A stretch of 5,856 nucleotides of DNA, taken from assembly GCA_947488645.1 (NCBI GenBank), contig CANLAC010000074.1, positions 1 through 5,856 of the forward strand. The letters run 5' to 3'. Positions 1 through 5,832 of the stretch are shown piece by piece (the stretch's first letter is position 1; each line of letters opens with the position of its first letter). The translations under genes were made by a program, and so were the position numbers. The stretch is from Actinomycetota bacterium (lineage in GTDB: Bacteria; Actinomycetota; Actinomycetes; Nanopelagicales; Nanopelagicaceae). The notes beneath the pieces were generated by a model that was given only the letters and a program-made list of their open reading frames with translations, was not told the DNA's origin and did no database searches.

Positions 1-525
1 GTAGCTCTTATCGCTGTCTTTATCATCTCCCAGTACAACCGTTTAATTCGCTTAAACATCACAGTAGATGAAGCATGGGCACAGATTGAGGTTCAGTTAA
101 AGCGTCGTGCTGATTTGATTCCTAACTTGGTTGAAACAGTTAAGGGATATGCAAAGCACGAGCAATCAACTTTTGATGCAGTAGTTACAGCACGCGCAAA
201 GGCAACAACTGCCACCACCGTTGCAGATACTGCAGCAGCAGATGGCATGCTCACACAAGCCTTACGTGGTTTGCTTGCAGTCGCTGAGGCGTATCCAGAT
301 TTAAAAGCATCAACAAACTTTTTATCACTTCAAGAAGAGCTTTCAACAACTGAAAACAAAGTTGCCTTCTCCCGTCAGTTCTATAACGACAATGTGCGCG
401 AACTCAATACTGCAGTTAAAACTATCCCTAGCAGCTTCTTTGCAGGCTTTGCAAAGGTTTCAGAGCGCGAGTTTTATGAGGTTGAAGATCCTCAAGATCG
501 TAAAGCTCCTGGCGTTACTTTCTAA
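1..525 (+). CDS. lemA: LemA family membrane protein (5' end cut by window)
   Basis: The reading frame is open from base 1 to the TAA at 523-525, giving 174 residues with no start inside the window, so the gene is truncated on the left. The first ~10 residues (VALIAVFIIS) are the end of a membrane segment. They are followed by YNRLIRLNITVDEAW, then AQIEVQLKRRADLIPNLVETVKGYAKHE, the signature core of LemA proteins, and further on by QFYNDNVRELNTA and IPSSFFAGF, also typical. LemA proteins are usually about 185-200 residues, so probably only the short N-terminus and part of the membrane helix are missing. The family has one N-terminal transmembrane helix and an exposed helical bundle; its biochemical role is not settled. 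It often lies beside htpX, as here, with an 11-bp gap suggesting co-transcription. A TTG at 115 could be read as a start but lies inside the conserved core. The family call is secure; the function is unknown. Confidence 0.93.
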   Translation, partial: VALIAVFIISQYNRLIRLNITVDEAWAQIEVQLKRRADLIPNLVETVKGYAKHEQSTFDAVVTARAKATTATTVADTAAADGMLTQALRGLLAVAEAYPDLKASTNFLSLQEELSTTENKVAFSRQFYNDNVRELNTAVKTIPSSFFAGFAKVSEREFYEVEDPQDRKAPGVTF

Positions 526-536
526 CTCAAAAAATA

Positions 537-1430
537 ATGAACTTTAGAACGATGCAAGCGGCTAACCGCCGCAAAACAATTGGCTTGCTCATGGGTATGG
601 GCGTGCTGATGTGGTGTGTTGTCTATGCCGCGCTTACATACTTCGGCGGCTCTGGCGCAGGCATTGTTCCTATTGCAGTTGGCATCGCGCTGATTTCTGT
701 CTGGGGCTCCTACTACGGCTCTGACAAACTAGTTTTAACAATGACTGGTGCCAAGTTAATTCAAGAGTCAGATAATCCAAAGTTATTTGATTTAATTCAA
801 GAGGTAATTATCGCATCAGGTCTTCCTATGCCTAAGGTCGCAATCGTTATTGATAGCGCTCCTAATGCATTTGCTACTGGTAGAAATCCAGAGCACGCTC
901 TCATTGCCTTCACAACAGGCATCTTGGATGCAATGGATCGCGATCAACTACAAGGTGTTATTGCCCATGAAATGGCACATGTTGCTAACCGCGACACGTT
1001 AGTAAGCGCCGTTGCTGCAACAACAGCAGGTGCCATTGCGATCGTCTCTGACATGTTGACCCGCATGATGTTCTTTGGTGGACGCCGCGATCGCGAAGGC
1101 GGCGGAAATCCGATTGCACTTGTTATTTCGCTAGTCATTCTTATCCTGGCACCGTTGGCTGCAATGATGTTGAGATCTGCTATTTCGCGCAAGCGTGAAT
1201 CCTTAGCTGATGCAACCGCTGTTTCTTTTACGAGAAACCCAGCAGGACTTCGCTCTGCGCTAGAAGTATTGGCATCTGATTCAACGGTTGTGCAACAACG
1301 ATCAACAGCCGTTGCTCACATCTGGATTGAATCACCACTTGATTCAAAATCTGTGTCTAAACTTTTTTCTACGCACCCACCTATTGCAGAACGAATTGCC
1401 GTCCTTAAATCTATGGAGTCTTTGGGTTAG
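537..1430 (+). CDS. htpX: HtpX-type membrane zinc metalloprotease (M48)
   Basis: This is a 297-residue integral-membrane zinc protease, a normal length for HtpX. Family knowledge says HtpX degrades misfolded or damaged membrane proteins with its active site facing the cytoplasm. The zinc motif HEMAH is at residues 144-148 (His144, Glu145, His148). The third ligand is probably Glu221 in the KRESLADATAV segment. Hydrophobic segments lie near 14-35, 41-59, 155-175 and 192-216, and a Gly/Arg-rich loop (GGRRDREGGG, 181-190) separates the last two. The C-terminal STHPPIAERIAVL motif is also classic. The chosen ATG at 537 is 11 bp after the lemA stop and has no evident Shine-Dalgarno; Met6 at 552 is a possible alternative. 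Probably the second gene of a lemA-htpX operon. Its TAG stop (1428-1430) overlaps by 4 bp the convergent histidine kinase gene. Confidence 0.95.
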   Translation: MNFRTMQAANRRKTIGLLMGMGVLMWCVVYAALTYFGGSGAGIVPIAVGIALISVWGSYYGSDKLVLTMTGAKLIQESDNPKLFDLIQEVIIASGLPMPKVAIVIDSAPNAFATGRNPEHALIAFTTGILDAMDRDQLQGVIAHEMAHVANRDTLVSAVAATTAGAIAIVSDMLTRMMFFGGRRDREGGGNPIALVISLVILILAPLAAMMLRSAISRKRESLADATAVSFTRNPAGLRSALEVLASDSTVVQQRSTAVAHIWIESPLDSKSVSKLFSTHPPIAERIAVLKSMESLG

Positions 1431-2860
1431 TTCTTAAAGTGGAGCGTGAAGGCAGCGCCATTGCCTGGTTCTGAAGCAACAGAGACGGTTCCACCGTGGG
1501 CTTTCATAACCTCATCAACAATAGATAGACCTAAACCGCTTCCATCATTGCTGCTGCGTTGGCGTGAAGTGTCCACGCGATAGAAACGTTCAAAGATATG
1601 TAATTGATCCTCGGGACTTAGCCCAGGTCCCTTATCTGCAACAGTTACATAGGAACCATCTTTAGTTGAATAAGTAGCAACATGTATTGGAGTTCCTGCA
1701 GGTGTGTGAGCACGAGCATTTGCCAGCAAATTAGTTACTACTTGATAGATCTTGTCTGCATCACCTTGTGTGTGAATAGCGTGGGCGATATCTGAGGTAA
1801 TTGGATGCTCAGGTCCGGCAGCTTGAGCAGACGAGACCGCTTCTTGAACAAGGTTTGAAAGGTCGACATCTGCCATCACTAACTCTCGAGATTGATCAAT
1901 TCGTGCAAGCATCAATAAATCTTCTACCAATGACCCCATGCGAATTGATTCTTTTTCAATTCGACTAATTAACTCTTTCGTCTTTTCACCTTCAGGCACT
2001 GCGCCTTGACGATGAAGTTCTGCAAAGCCGCGGATTGATGTCAGTGGTGTGCGCAGCTCATGGCTGGCATCTGCAACGAAGCGGCGTAATTTGTTTTCAG
2101 ATTCTGCACGCGCAGCAAAGGAGTCTTCAATTCGAGAAAGCATCTGGTTGAGTGAAGTACTTAAACGACCAACTTCAGTATCTGGTTCAAAGTTTTCAAG
2201 ACGAGCAGATAAATCACCAGCGGCAATCTTTTCTGCAGTTGCCTCGATCTTTTCAAGTGGCTTCATACCGAGCTTGATCACTTGACGTGAAGCAAAGGCA
2301 ATAAACAAAAGAACAAGACCACCGATGATCAGAAAGACAACACCGATTTGACGTGTTGTCTTGTCAAAATCACGTAATGATTGCGCAACGATTACCGAGC
2401 CAAGAGATGAGGGCAACACAGTGGTTGCCACACGAAAGTCAGCACCCGGTGCTTCAACCGTAAAAGGCTTAGAGCCAAAGGCTGCAACCTGTCCCGGGAG
2501 CAAACCCTTCACATAATCAGTGATTTTGTTGGAGTTTAGGTCTCCACCAATGCCACCAACTAGGTTTCCAAATGGATCTAAAACAGTTACTGAAATAGAT
2601 GTTGGAACACGGTTAAGTGGTGTTGTTGCACGCGCAGATTGAGCATCACCATCAGCGTCATTAGCAATACCGGCTTGATCGAGACGACCGGCGACACCGC
2701 CAACAACACTGAGCAACTGGTCATCAACTTGATGAATTAAATAATTTTTCAATAAAGCTTGTGCGCCAAAGCCTGCACCAGCAAATCCGAATGCAGAAAG
2801 TACAAGTACACCAACCGTTAGACGATTACGTAGACTTGAATTCGCAAACGGACTCTTCAT
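1427..2860 (-). CDS. Sensor histidine kinase, HAMP/HisKA/HATPase (partner of 2864-3577)
   Basis: This is a 477-residue membrane histidine kinase. The first transmembrane helix is at about 14-37, an extracytoplasmic sensor region at about 41-169, the second helix at about 171-190, and HAMP at about 190-245. The HisKA box FVADASHELRTPLTSIRGFAEL carries the phospho-accepting His267. The ATPase domain has the N-box NLLANARAHT (Asn381), G1 DKGPGL (Asp409), F-box FERFYR and G2 GSGLGL (440-445), so all catalytic motifs are present. It should autophosphorylate His267 and pass the phosphate to Asp60 of the regulator encoded 3 bp upstream. The style resembles actinobacterial PhoR/TrcS/TcrY kinases, but the sensor region does not identify a stimulus, so no symbol is given. 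The ATG at 2860 has no Shine-Dalgarno, so translation probably depends on coupling to the regulator gene. Its TAA stop (complement of 1427-1429) interlocks with the htpX stop. Confidence 0.95.
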   Translation of the reverse strand: MKSPFANSSLRNRLTVGVLVLSAFGFAGAGFGAQALLKNYLIHQVDDQLLSVVGGVAGRLDQAGIANDADGDAQSARATTPLNRVPTSISVTVLDPFGNLVGGIGGDLNSNKITDYVKGLLPGQVAAFGSKPFTVEAPGADFRVATTVLPSSLGSVIVAQSLRDFDKTTRQIGVVFLIIGGLVLLFIAFASRQVIKLGMKPLEKIEATAEKIAAGDLSARLENFEPDTEVGRLSTSLNQMLSRIEDSFAARAESENKLRRFVADASHELRTPLTSIRGFAELHRQGAVPEGEKTKELISRIEKESIRMGSLVEDLLMLARIDQSRELVMADVDLSNLVQEAVSSAQAAGPEHPITSDIAHAIHTQGDADKIYQVVTNLLANARAHTPAGTPIHVATYSTKDGSYVTVADKGPGLSPEDQLHIFERFYRVDTSRQRSSNDGSGLGLSIVDEVMKAHGGTVSVASEPGNGAAFTLHFKN

Positions 2861-2863
2861 ATT

Positions 2864-3577
2864 TTATTTAGGCGGCATTCTTAAGCGATAGCCAACACCG
2901 CGCACAGTGTGAATTAGTGGTGGATCAAATGAGTCAACCTTCTTGCGCAGGTATGAAATATAAGTTTCGACAATTCCCATGTCACCACGGAAGTCGTACT
3001 GCCATACGTGATCAAGAATCTGTGCCTTTGACACAACGCGATCAGCGTTAATGATTAAGTAACGCAGTAATGCAAACTCAGTTGGTGAAAGATCAAGCAT
3101 TTGACCGGCGCGAGAAACTTCATGTGTTGCCTCATCTAATTCAAGATCGGCAAAGCGCATTTTTTCATCATCAATTGCAATGTGGTCCACACCTGTGCGA
3201 CGGAGAAGTGCGCGCAGACGAGCTACTAACTCTTCTAACGAAAATGGCTTAGTCATGTAATCATCGCCGCCAAGGGTCAAACCCTTAACTTTGTCTTCCA
3301 TGCCATCTTTAGCTGTTAGAAATAGAACTCCTGTGTCGACGCCTTCGTTGCGAATCTTCTTGCATACTTCAAAACCATCTAGATCAGGCAGCATCACATC
3401 AAGAACCATTGCATGTGGCTTGAACTCTTCTGCAACACGGAGCGCCTCTGCGCCATTAGCTGCGGTGCGGACATCAAAGCCAACGAATCGAAGGCTTGTA
3501 GAAATCAACTCGCTGATGCTTGATTCATCATCAACGACGAGAATGCGCTGGGAGTTCTTTTCAATGGTTGTAGTCAT
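2864..3577 (-). CDS. OmpR/PhoB-family response regulator (PhoP/TcrX/TrcR-like)
   Basis: This is a 237-residue two-domain transcription factor, a normal length for the family. The receiver domain (about 11-127) has the acidic pair Asp16-Asp17, the phospho-acceptor Asp60 in VLDVMLP, Thr88 and Lys110 in TKPFSLEEL. The winged-helix DNA-binding domain (about 138-234) contains LSPTEFALLRYL, the recognition-helix region VETYISYLRKKVD, and the wing motif HTVRGVGYRLR. By eye it is close to M. tuberculosis PhoP, but several paralogues share this pattern, so orthology is not claimed. It is first in a two-gene operon with the kinase. The ATG at 3577 has no strong Shine-Dalgarno; a purine run (GAGAG) lies too far upstream. 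An 11-bp-phased direct repeat just upstream could be its own operator. The start is supported by the short leader before RILVVDDE. Confidence 0.95.
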   Translation of the reverse strand: MTTTIEKNSQRILVVDDESSISELISTSLRFVGFDVRTAANGAEALRVAEEFKPHAMVLDVMLPDLDGFEVCKKIRNEGVDTGVLFLTAKDGMEDKVKGLTLGGDDYMTKPFSLEELVARLRALLRRTGVDHIAIDDEKMRFADLELDEATHEVSRAGQMLDLSPTEFALLRYLIINADRVVSKAQILDHVWQYDFRGDMGIVETYISYLRKKVDSFDPPLIHTVRGVGYRLRMPPK

Positions 3578-3583
3578 GGCTAG

Positions 3584-3589
3584 AGAATG
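3584..3589 (-). promoter_or_regulatory. Weak candidate -10 for a near-leaderless regulator transcript
   Basis: Read on the minus strand, CATTCT sits six bases (CTAGCC) before the regulator ATG. It fits the loose actinobacterial xAnnnT -10 pattern, but poorly. Its position would give a leaderless or nearly leaderless mRNA, which would agree with the lack of a Shine-Dalgarno. The nearest unit of the phased repeat is 9 bp upstream, a distance seen for OmpR/PhoB-type activation. Call by eye only. Confidence 0.25.
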
Positions 3590-3598
3590 CTCTCATAA

Positions 3599-3627
3599 CC
3601 TGAAAGTTTCCTGAGAATGGGTGGAAA
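3599..3627 (-). promoter_or_regulatory. Three 7-bp direct repeats at 11-bp period; possible response-regulator operator
   Basis: On the minus strand the units read TTTCCAC (3627-3621), TCTCAGG (3616-3610) and TTTCAGG (3605-3599), each separated by 4 bp. The two proximal units match at 6 of 7 bases; the distal one matches TTTCAGG at 4 of 7. Seven-base direct repeats with 4-bp spacers are the usual binding architecture of OmpR/PhoB-family regulators, and the next gene encodes one. Autoregulation is the natural inference, but two good units could arise by chance. The array lies wholly within the 56-bp gap after the Fe-S gene, so readthrough from that gene could also express the operon. Confidence 0.4.
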
Positions 3628-3633
3628 GTACGC

Positions 3634-5679
3634 CTAATTTTCTTTGACTGAGCGGAGCAAAACCTGAGCAACATCTAAGACCTCAACGGCTGACTCTTTA
3701 GCGTTCATGCCATCTGAGGTCATAACGCGACAGAAAGGACAGGCAACAGCTAACTCAGTTGCTCCAGTGTTGATCGCTTCTTCAACTCGGTTGATGTTGA
3801 TGCGTGTTCCAATTTTCTCTTCCATCCACATACGTCCGCCGCCTGCGCCACAACAAAATGATCGTTCCTTATTACGTGGCATCTCAGTCAGATCTGCACC
3901 AGTTGCTTCAAGAATTTCACGTGGTGGTTGATAGATCTCATTGTGACGACCTAAGTAACAAGGATCGTGATAAGTCATAGCAGTATGTGACATCTTGATT
4001 GGGATTAAACGCTTTTCGCGTAGTAATTGATTAAGAAGTTGTGTGTGGTGAACCATCTCAAGTTCAAAACCTTGTTGTCCGTAATCTCGACCAATTGTTG
4101 TGAAGCAATGAGGGCAGGTAACAACAACTTTCTTCTTACCCTTAGGTCGATCACCAAATGCTTCTTTAAAAGTTTCAATGTTTTCGCGAGAAAGAATTTG
4201 ATACAAGAACTCATTACCGGCACGACGTGCAGGATCTCCCGTGCAAGTTTCCTTCTTACCAAGAACTGCAAAGTTAACCCCTGCCATATACAAAAGTTCT
4301 GCCACAGCCTTTGTTGTTTTCTTTGCGCGCTCTTCATAAGCACCGGCGCAACCAACCCAGAACAAGTACTCAACATCTTCTGGTAGTTGACCTTCAATAA
4401 CATTGACCGGGAAATCACACTCTGCAATCCACGCTTCGCGATCTGTGCGATTAGCACCCCATGGATTTCCGGTCTTTTCTAGATTTCTAAATGTTCCACC
4501 TAGTTCAGATGGAAACTCTGATTCAACCAAAACCTGGAAGCGGCGCATATTAACGATGTGATCAATGTGTTCGATATCAACGGGGCACTCATTAACACAA
4601 GCACCACATGTCGTGCAGGACCACAAAACATCTAAGCTGATTGGTGAGTTTTCACCAACAAGTGCTTCATTTTCAACGGTTTTAGCAAAGGCGTGATCGC
4701 GCATAGCCATGATGAGAAGCTTGGGTGATAGTGGTTTATCGGTGTGCCACGCAGGACATTGCGACTGGCAACGACCACACTCAGTACACGATGTCATATC
4801 CAACAATCCCTTCCAGGATATGTCAGCGCGTGTGCCTAAACCAAAGACATCATCTTCTTTTGGATCTTCAAAGTTAATCTCTTCGCCATGTGAGAGCATC
4901 GGTGGAAGTGCGCCAAGAGAAGATTGCCCATCAGCGTTGCGGCGGTAAAAGATATTGAACGGTGCCAAGAAGCGGTGCCAAGCAATACCCATCGTAAAGT
5001 TTGTAGCAATAACAATGAACCAGGTCATTGATCCAACTATCTTGATTGTTGCAATTATTTGTATCCACGAAGTTAGTTGGGACAAGGTCATTGATTTGAA
5101 CATGTCGGCTATAAACCAGGTGGTGATGTAGTGACGATTCCATGCCGTTTCATTAGAGAGTGCGCCTTCTAGTCCGCGCAGTGCGATCACACAGAAGACG
5201 ATGAGAACGATTGTGAATTCAACGTAGTACGCCTTACCCATTCCAGAACCGGCAAAACGTGAACGCTTATTACGAAGTCGTGTTACCTGGCGGATTCCGA
5301 TCAGTGCAACGATGCCAATACCAGTCGACCACGCGACGAGTTCGGTGATGTACTCATACACCCAGAAGTGACCAATGATTGGCAGCGCAAAGGTTGGATT
5401 AATCAATTGTCCGTATGCGGTAACCAAAGTTCCAAAGAGTGCAAAAAATCCAACCATTACAAACCAGTGAGCAAAACCCACTACGGTGAAGTTGAGCATC
5501 TTGGTGTGCCCAAAGACTTCACCAGCTGCCATCTTTAAACGCTTAGCTTTGTCATTGCTGCGCGTTGGATCTGGTTGACCCTTCTTATAGATACCAATTA
5601 ACTTCTTGGTGCGAACAGCAAGAAGAACTAGAGCAACAAGGGTGATGCCGTAAGAAAGGCCTGCCAGTGCGAGGTTCAT
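3634..5679 (-). CDS. Membrane-anchored Fe-S oxidoreductase: NarI-like, two 4Fe-4S motifs, two CCG domains
   Basis: This 681-residue protein joins a membrane cytochrome-like part to a cytoplasmic iron-sulfur part. Hydrophobic segments lie near 3-23, 65-87, 105-129, 153-173 and 208-226, resembling the nitrate reductase gamma fold; His71, His104 and His235 are candidate heme ligands. Two 4Fe-4S motifs follow: C298/C301/C304/C308 and C355/C358/C361/C365. Two CCG domains, as in heterodisulfide reductase HdrD/GlpC-type proteins, come next: the first with C444, C479, C522 and C525 (CTG in place of CCG), the second with C574, C609-C610, C647 and C650. It should move electrons between the membrane quinone pool and an unknown partner. 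The architecture matches M. tuberculosis Rv0338c. I chose the ATG at 5679 because a membrane helix begins at once; a TTG 14 codons upstream (5721) is less likely. No Shine-Dalgarno is seen. Confidence 0.9.
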   Translation of the reverse strand: MNLALAGLSYGITLVALVLLAVRTKKLIGIYKKGQPDPTRSNDKAKRLKMAAGEVFGHTKMLNFTVVGFAHWFVMVGFFALFGTLVTAYGQLINPTFALPIIGHFWVYEYITELVAWSTGIGIVALIGIRQVTRLRNKRSRFAGSGMGKAYYVEFTIVLIVFCVIALRGLEGALSNETAWNRHYITTWFIADMFKSMTLSQLTSWIQIIATIKIVGSMTWFIVIATNFTMGIAWHRFLAPFNIFYRRNADGQSSLGALPPMLSHGEEINFEDPKEDDVFGLGTRADISWKGLLDMTSCTECGRCQSQCPAWHTDKPLSPKLLIMAMRDHAFAKTVENEALVGENSPISLDVLWSCTTCGACVNECPVDIEHIDHIVNMRRFQVLVESEFPSELGGTFRNLEKTGNPWGANRTDREAWIAECDFPVNVIEGQLPEDVEYLFWVGCAGAYEERAKKTTKAVAELLYMAGVNFAVLGKKETCTGDPARRAGNEFLYQILSRENIETFKEAFGDRPKGKKKVVVTCPHCFTTIGRDYGQQGFELEMVHHTQLLNQLLREKRLIPIKMSHTAMTYHDPCYLGRHNEIYQPPREILEATGADLTEMPRNKERSFCCGAGGGRMWMEEKIGTRININRVEEAINTGATELAVACPFCRVMTSDGMNAKESAVEVLDVAQVLLRSVKEN

Positions 5680-5685
5680 AGGGAG

Positions 5686-5691
5686 AGGGTA
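5686..5691 (-). promoter_or_regulatory. Candidate -10 (TACCCT) for a leaderless Fe-S gene transcript
   Basis: On the minus strand TACCCT lies six bases (CTCCCT) before the ATG at 5679 and fits the TAnnnT pattern of actinobacterial -10 boxes. The pyrimidine-rich stretch before the ATG excludes a Shine-Dalgarno there, so a leaderless start is plausible. A rival reading is TTGAAC (5721-5716) as -35 with TTTATT (5700-5695) as -10, spacer 15 bp, giving a leader of a few bases. Either reading puts the promoter inside any TTG-extended coding region. Confidence 0.3.
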
Positions 5692-5732
5692 GGCAATAAA
5701 GGCGCATAGGTGTGTGTTCAACTAGACAGAAA

Positions 5733-5753
5733 CCTGAGTCGCAACGACTCAAC
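5733..5753 (+). promoter_or_regulatory. HAIR-type operator 1 (probable HspR site)
   Basis: CCTGAGT (5733-5739), a 7-base spacer, then ACTCAAC (5747-5753). The known actinobacterial HAIR consensus is CTTGAGT-N7-ACTCAAG; this copy matches 12 of 14 half-site bases with exactly the required spacing. HspR is the MerR-family repressor of dnaK operons and is usually encoded at the operon's end, beyond this window. The box also lies 12 bp beyond the possible -35 of the divergent Fe-S gene, so it might affect both directions. Confidence 0.8.
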
Positions 5754-5755
5754 CT

Positions 5756-5776
5756 TTTGTGTATACTCGACTCAAG
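5756..5776 (+). promoter_or_regulatory. HAIR-type operator 2 (probable HspR site)
   Basis: TTTGTGT (5756-5762), a 7-base spacer, then a perfect right half ACTCAAG (5770-5776); 12 of 14 half-site bases match the HAIR consensus. It starts 2 bp after operator 1. The two centres (5743 and 5766) are 23 bp apart, about two helical turns, placing both on the same DNA face. The 8-mer CGACTCAA recurs exactly in both copies (5745-5752 and 5768-5775). Confidence 0.75.
5762..5767 (+). promoter_or_regulatory. Candidate dnaK -10 box TATACT inside operator 2
   Basis: TATACT matches TATAAT at 5 of 6 bases and overlaps the left half and spacer of the second HAIR box, so HspR binding would block polymerase, as expected for a repressed heat-shock promoter. 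No good -35 is seen at 16-19 bp upstream. Transcription would start near 5774, leaving a 5' leader of about 60 nt before dnaK. Confidence 0.45.
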
Positions 5777-5786
5777 TTCGACAATC

Positions 5787-5809
5787 CTCGACCCTAAATC
5801 AGGCTCGAG
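5787..5809 (+). other. Hairpin in the dnaK 5' leader
   Basis: CTCGA (5787-5791) pairs with TCGAG (5805-5809). After a C-C mismatch (5792 with 5804), CCT (5793-5795) pairs with AGG (5801-5803), closing a 5-nt loop AAATC. That gives 8 base pairs with one internal mismatch. It ends 11 nt before the Shine-Dalgarno GGAG at 5821. No T-run follows, so it is not a terminator. It may be a leader-RNA structure or a third inverted repeat acting as DNA. Confidence 0.5.
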
Positions 5810-5820
5810 AGGGATAAAAA

Positions 5821-5824
5821 GGAG
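5821..5824 (+). promoter_or_regulatory. Shine-Dalgarno GGAG for dnaK
   Basis: GGAG preceded by an A-run lies 8 nt before the ATG at 5833, an ideal spacing. It is the only convincing Shine-Dalgarno in the window and fixes the dnaK start. Confidence 0.85.
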
Positions 5825-5832
5825 CATACATA

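Noticed and set aside
362..547. A 61-codon open frame on the plus strand overlapping the end of lemA.
   Set aside because: It lies almost wholly inside the lemA frame, which has clear family motifs, and its translation resembles no protein I recognise.
3583..3594. Small inverted repeat GAGA-ATGC-TCTC before the regulator gene, considered as a terminator for the Fe-S gene.
   Set aside because: The stem is only 4 bp with no T-run, and it lies next to the regulator start codon.
3291..3614. A 107-codon plus-strand frame antisense to the response regulator.
   Set aside because: It is opposite a fully conserved receiver domain and has a serine/arginine-rich shadow composition; no Shine-Dalgarno.
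4005..4457. Long frames on both strands (minus 4005-4457, plus 4027-4386) within the Fe-S gene.
   Set aside because: Both lie inside the CCG-domain coding region, whose cysteine motifs fix the true frame; neither shows protein-like motifs.
5753..5822. CCTTTT (5753-5758) complementary to AAAAGG (5817-5822), considered as an RNA thermometer hiding the dnaK Shine-Dalgarno.
   Set aside because: With the TATACT -10 the transcript begins near 5774, so the first strand would not be in the mRNA; the pairing is also short and AT-rich.
5585..5827. An 80-codon minus-strand frame spanning the dnaK control region.
   Set aside because: It runs through the HAIR boxes and overlaps the start of the Fe-S gene in another frame; no recognisable domain.
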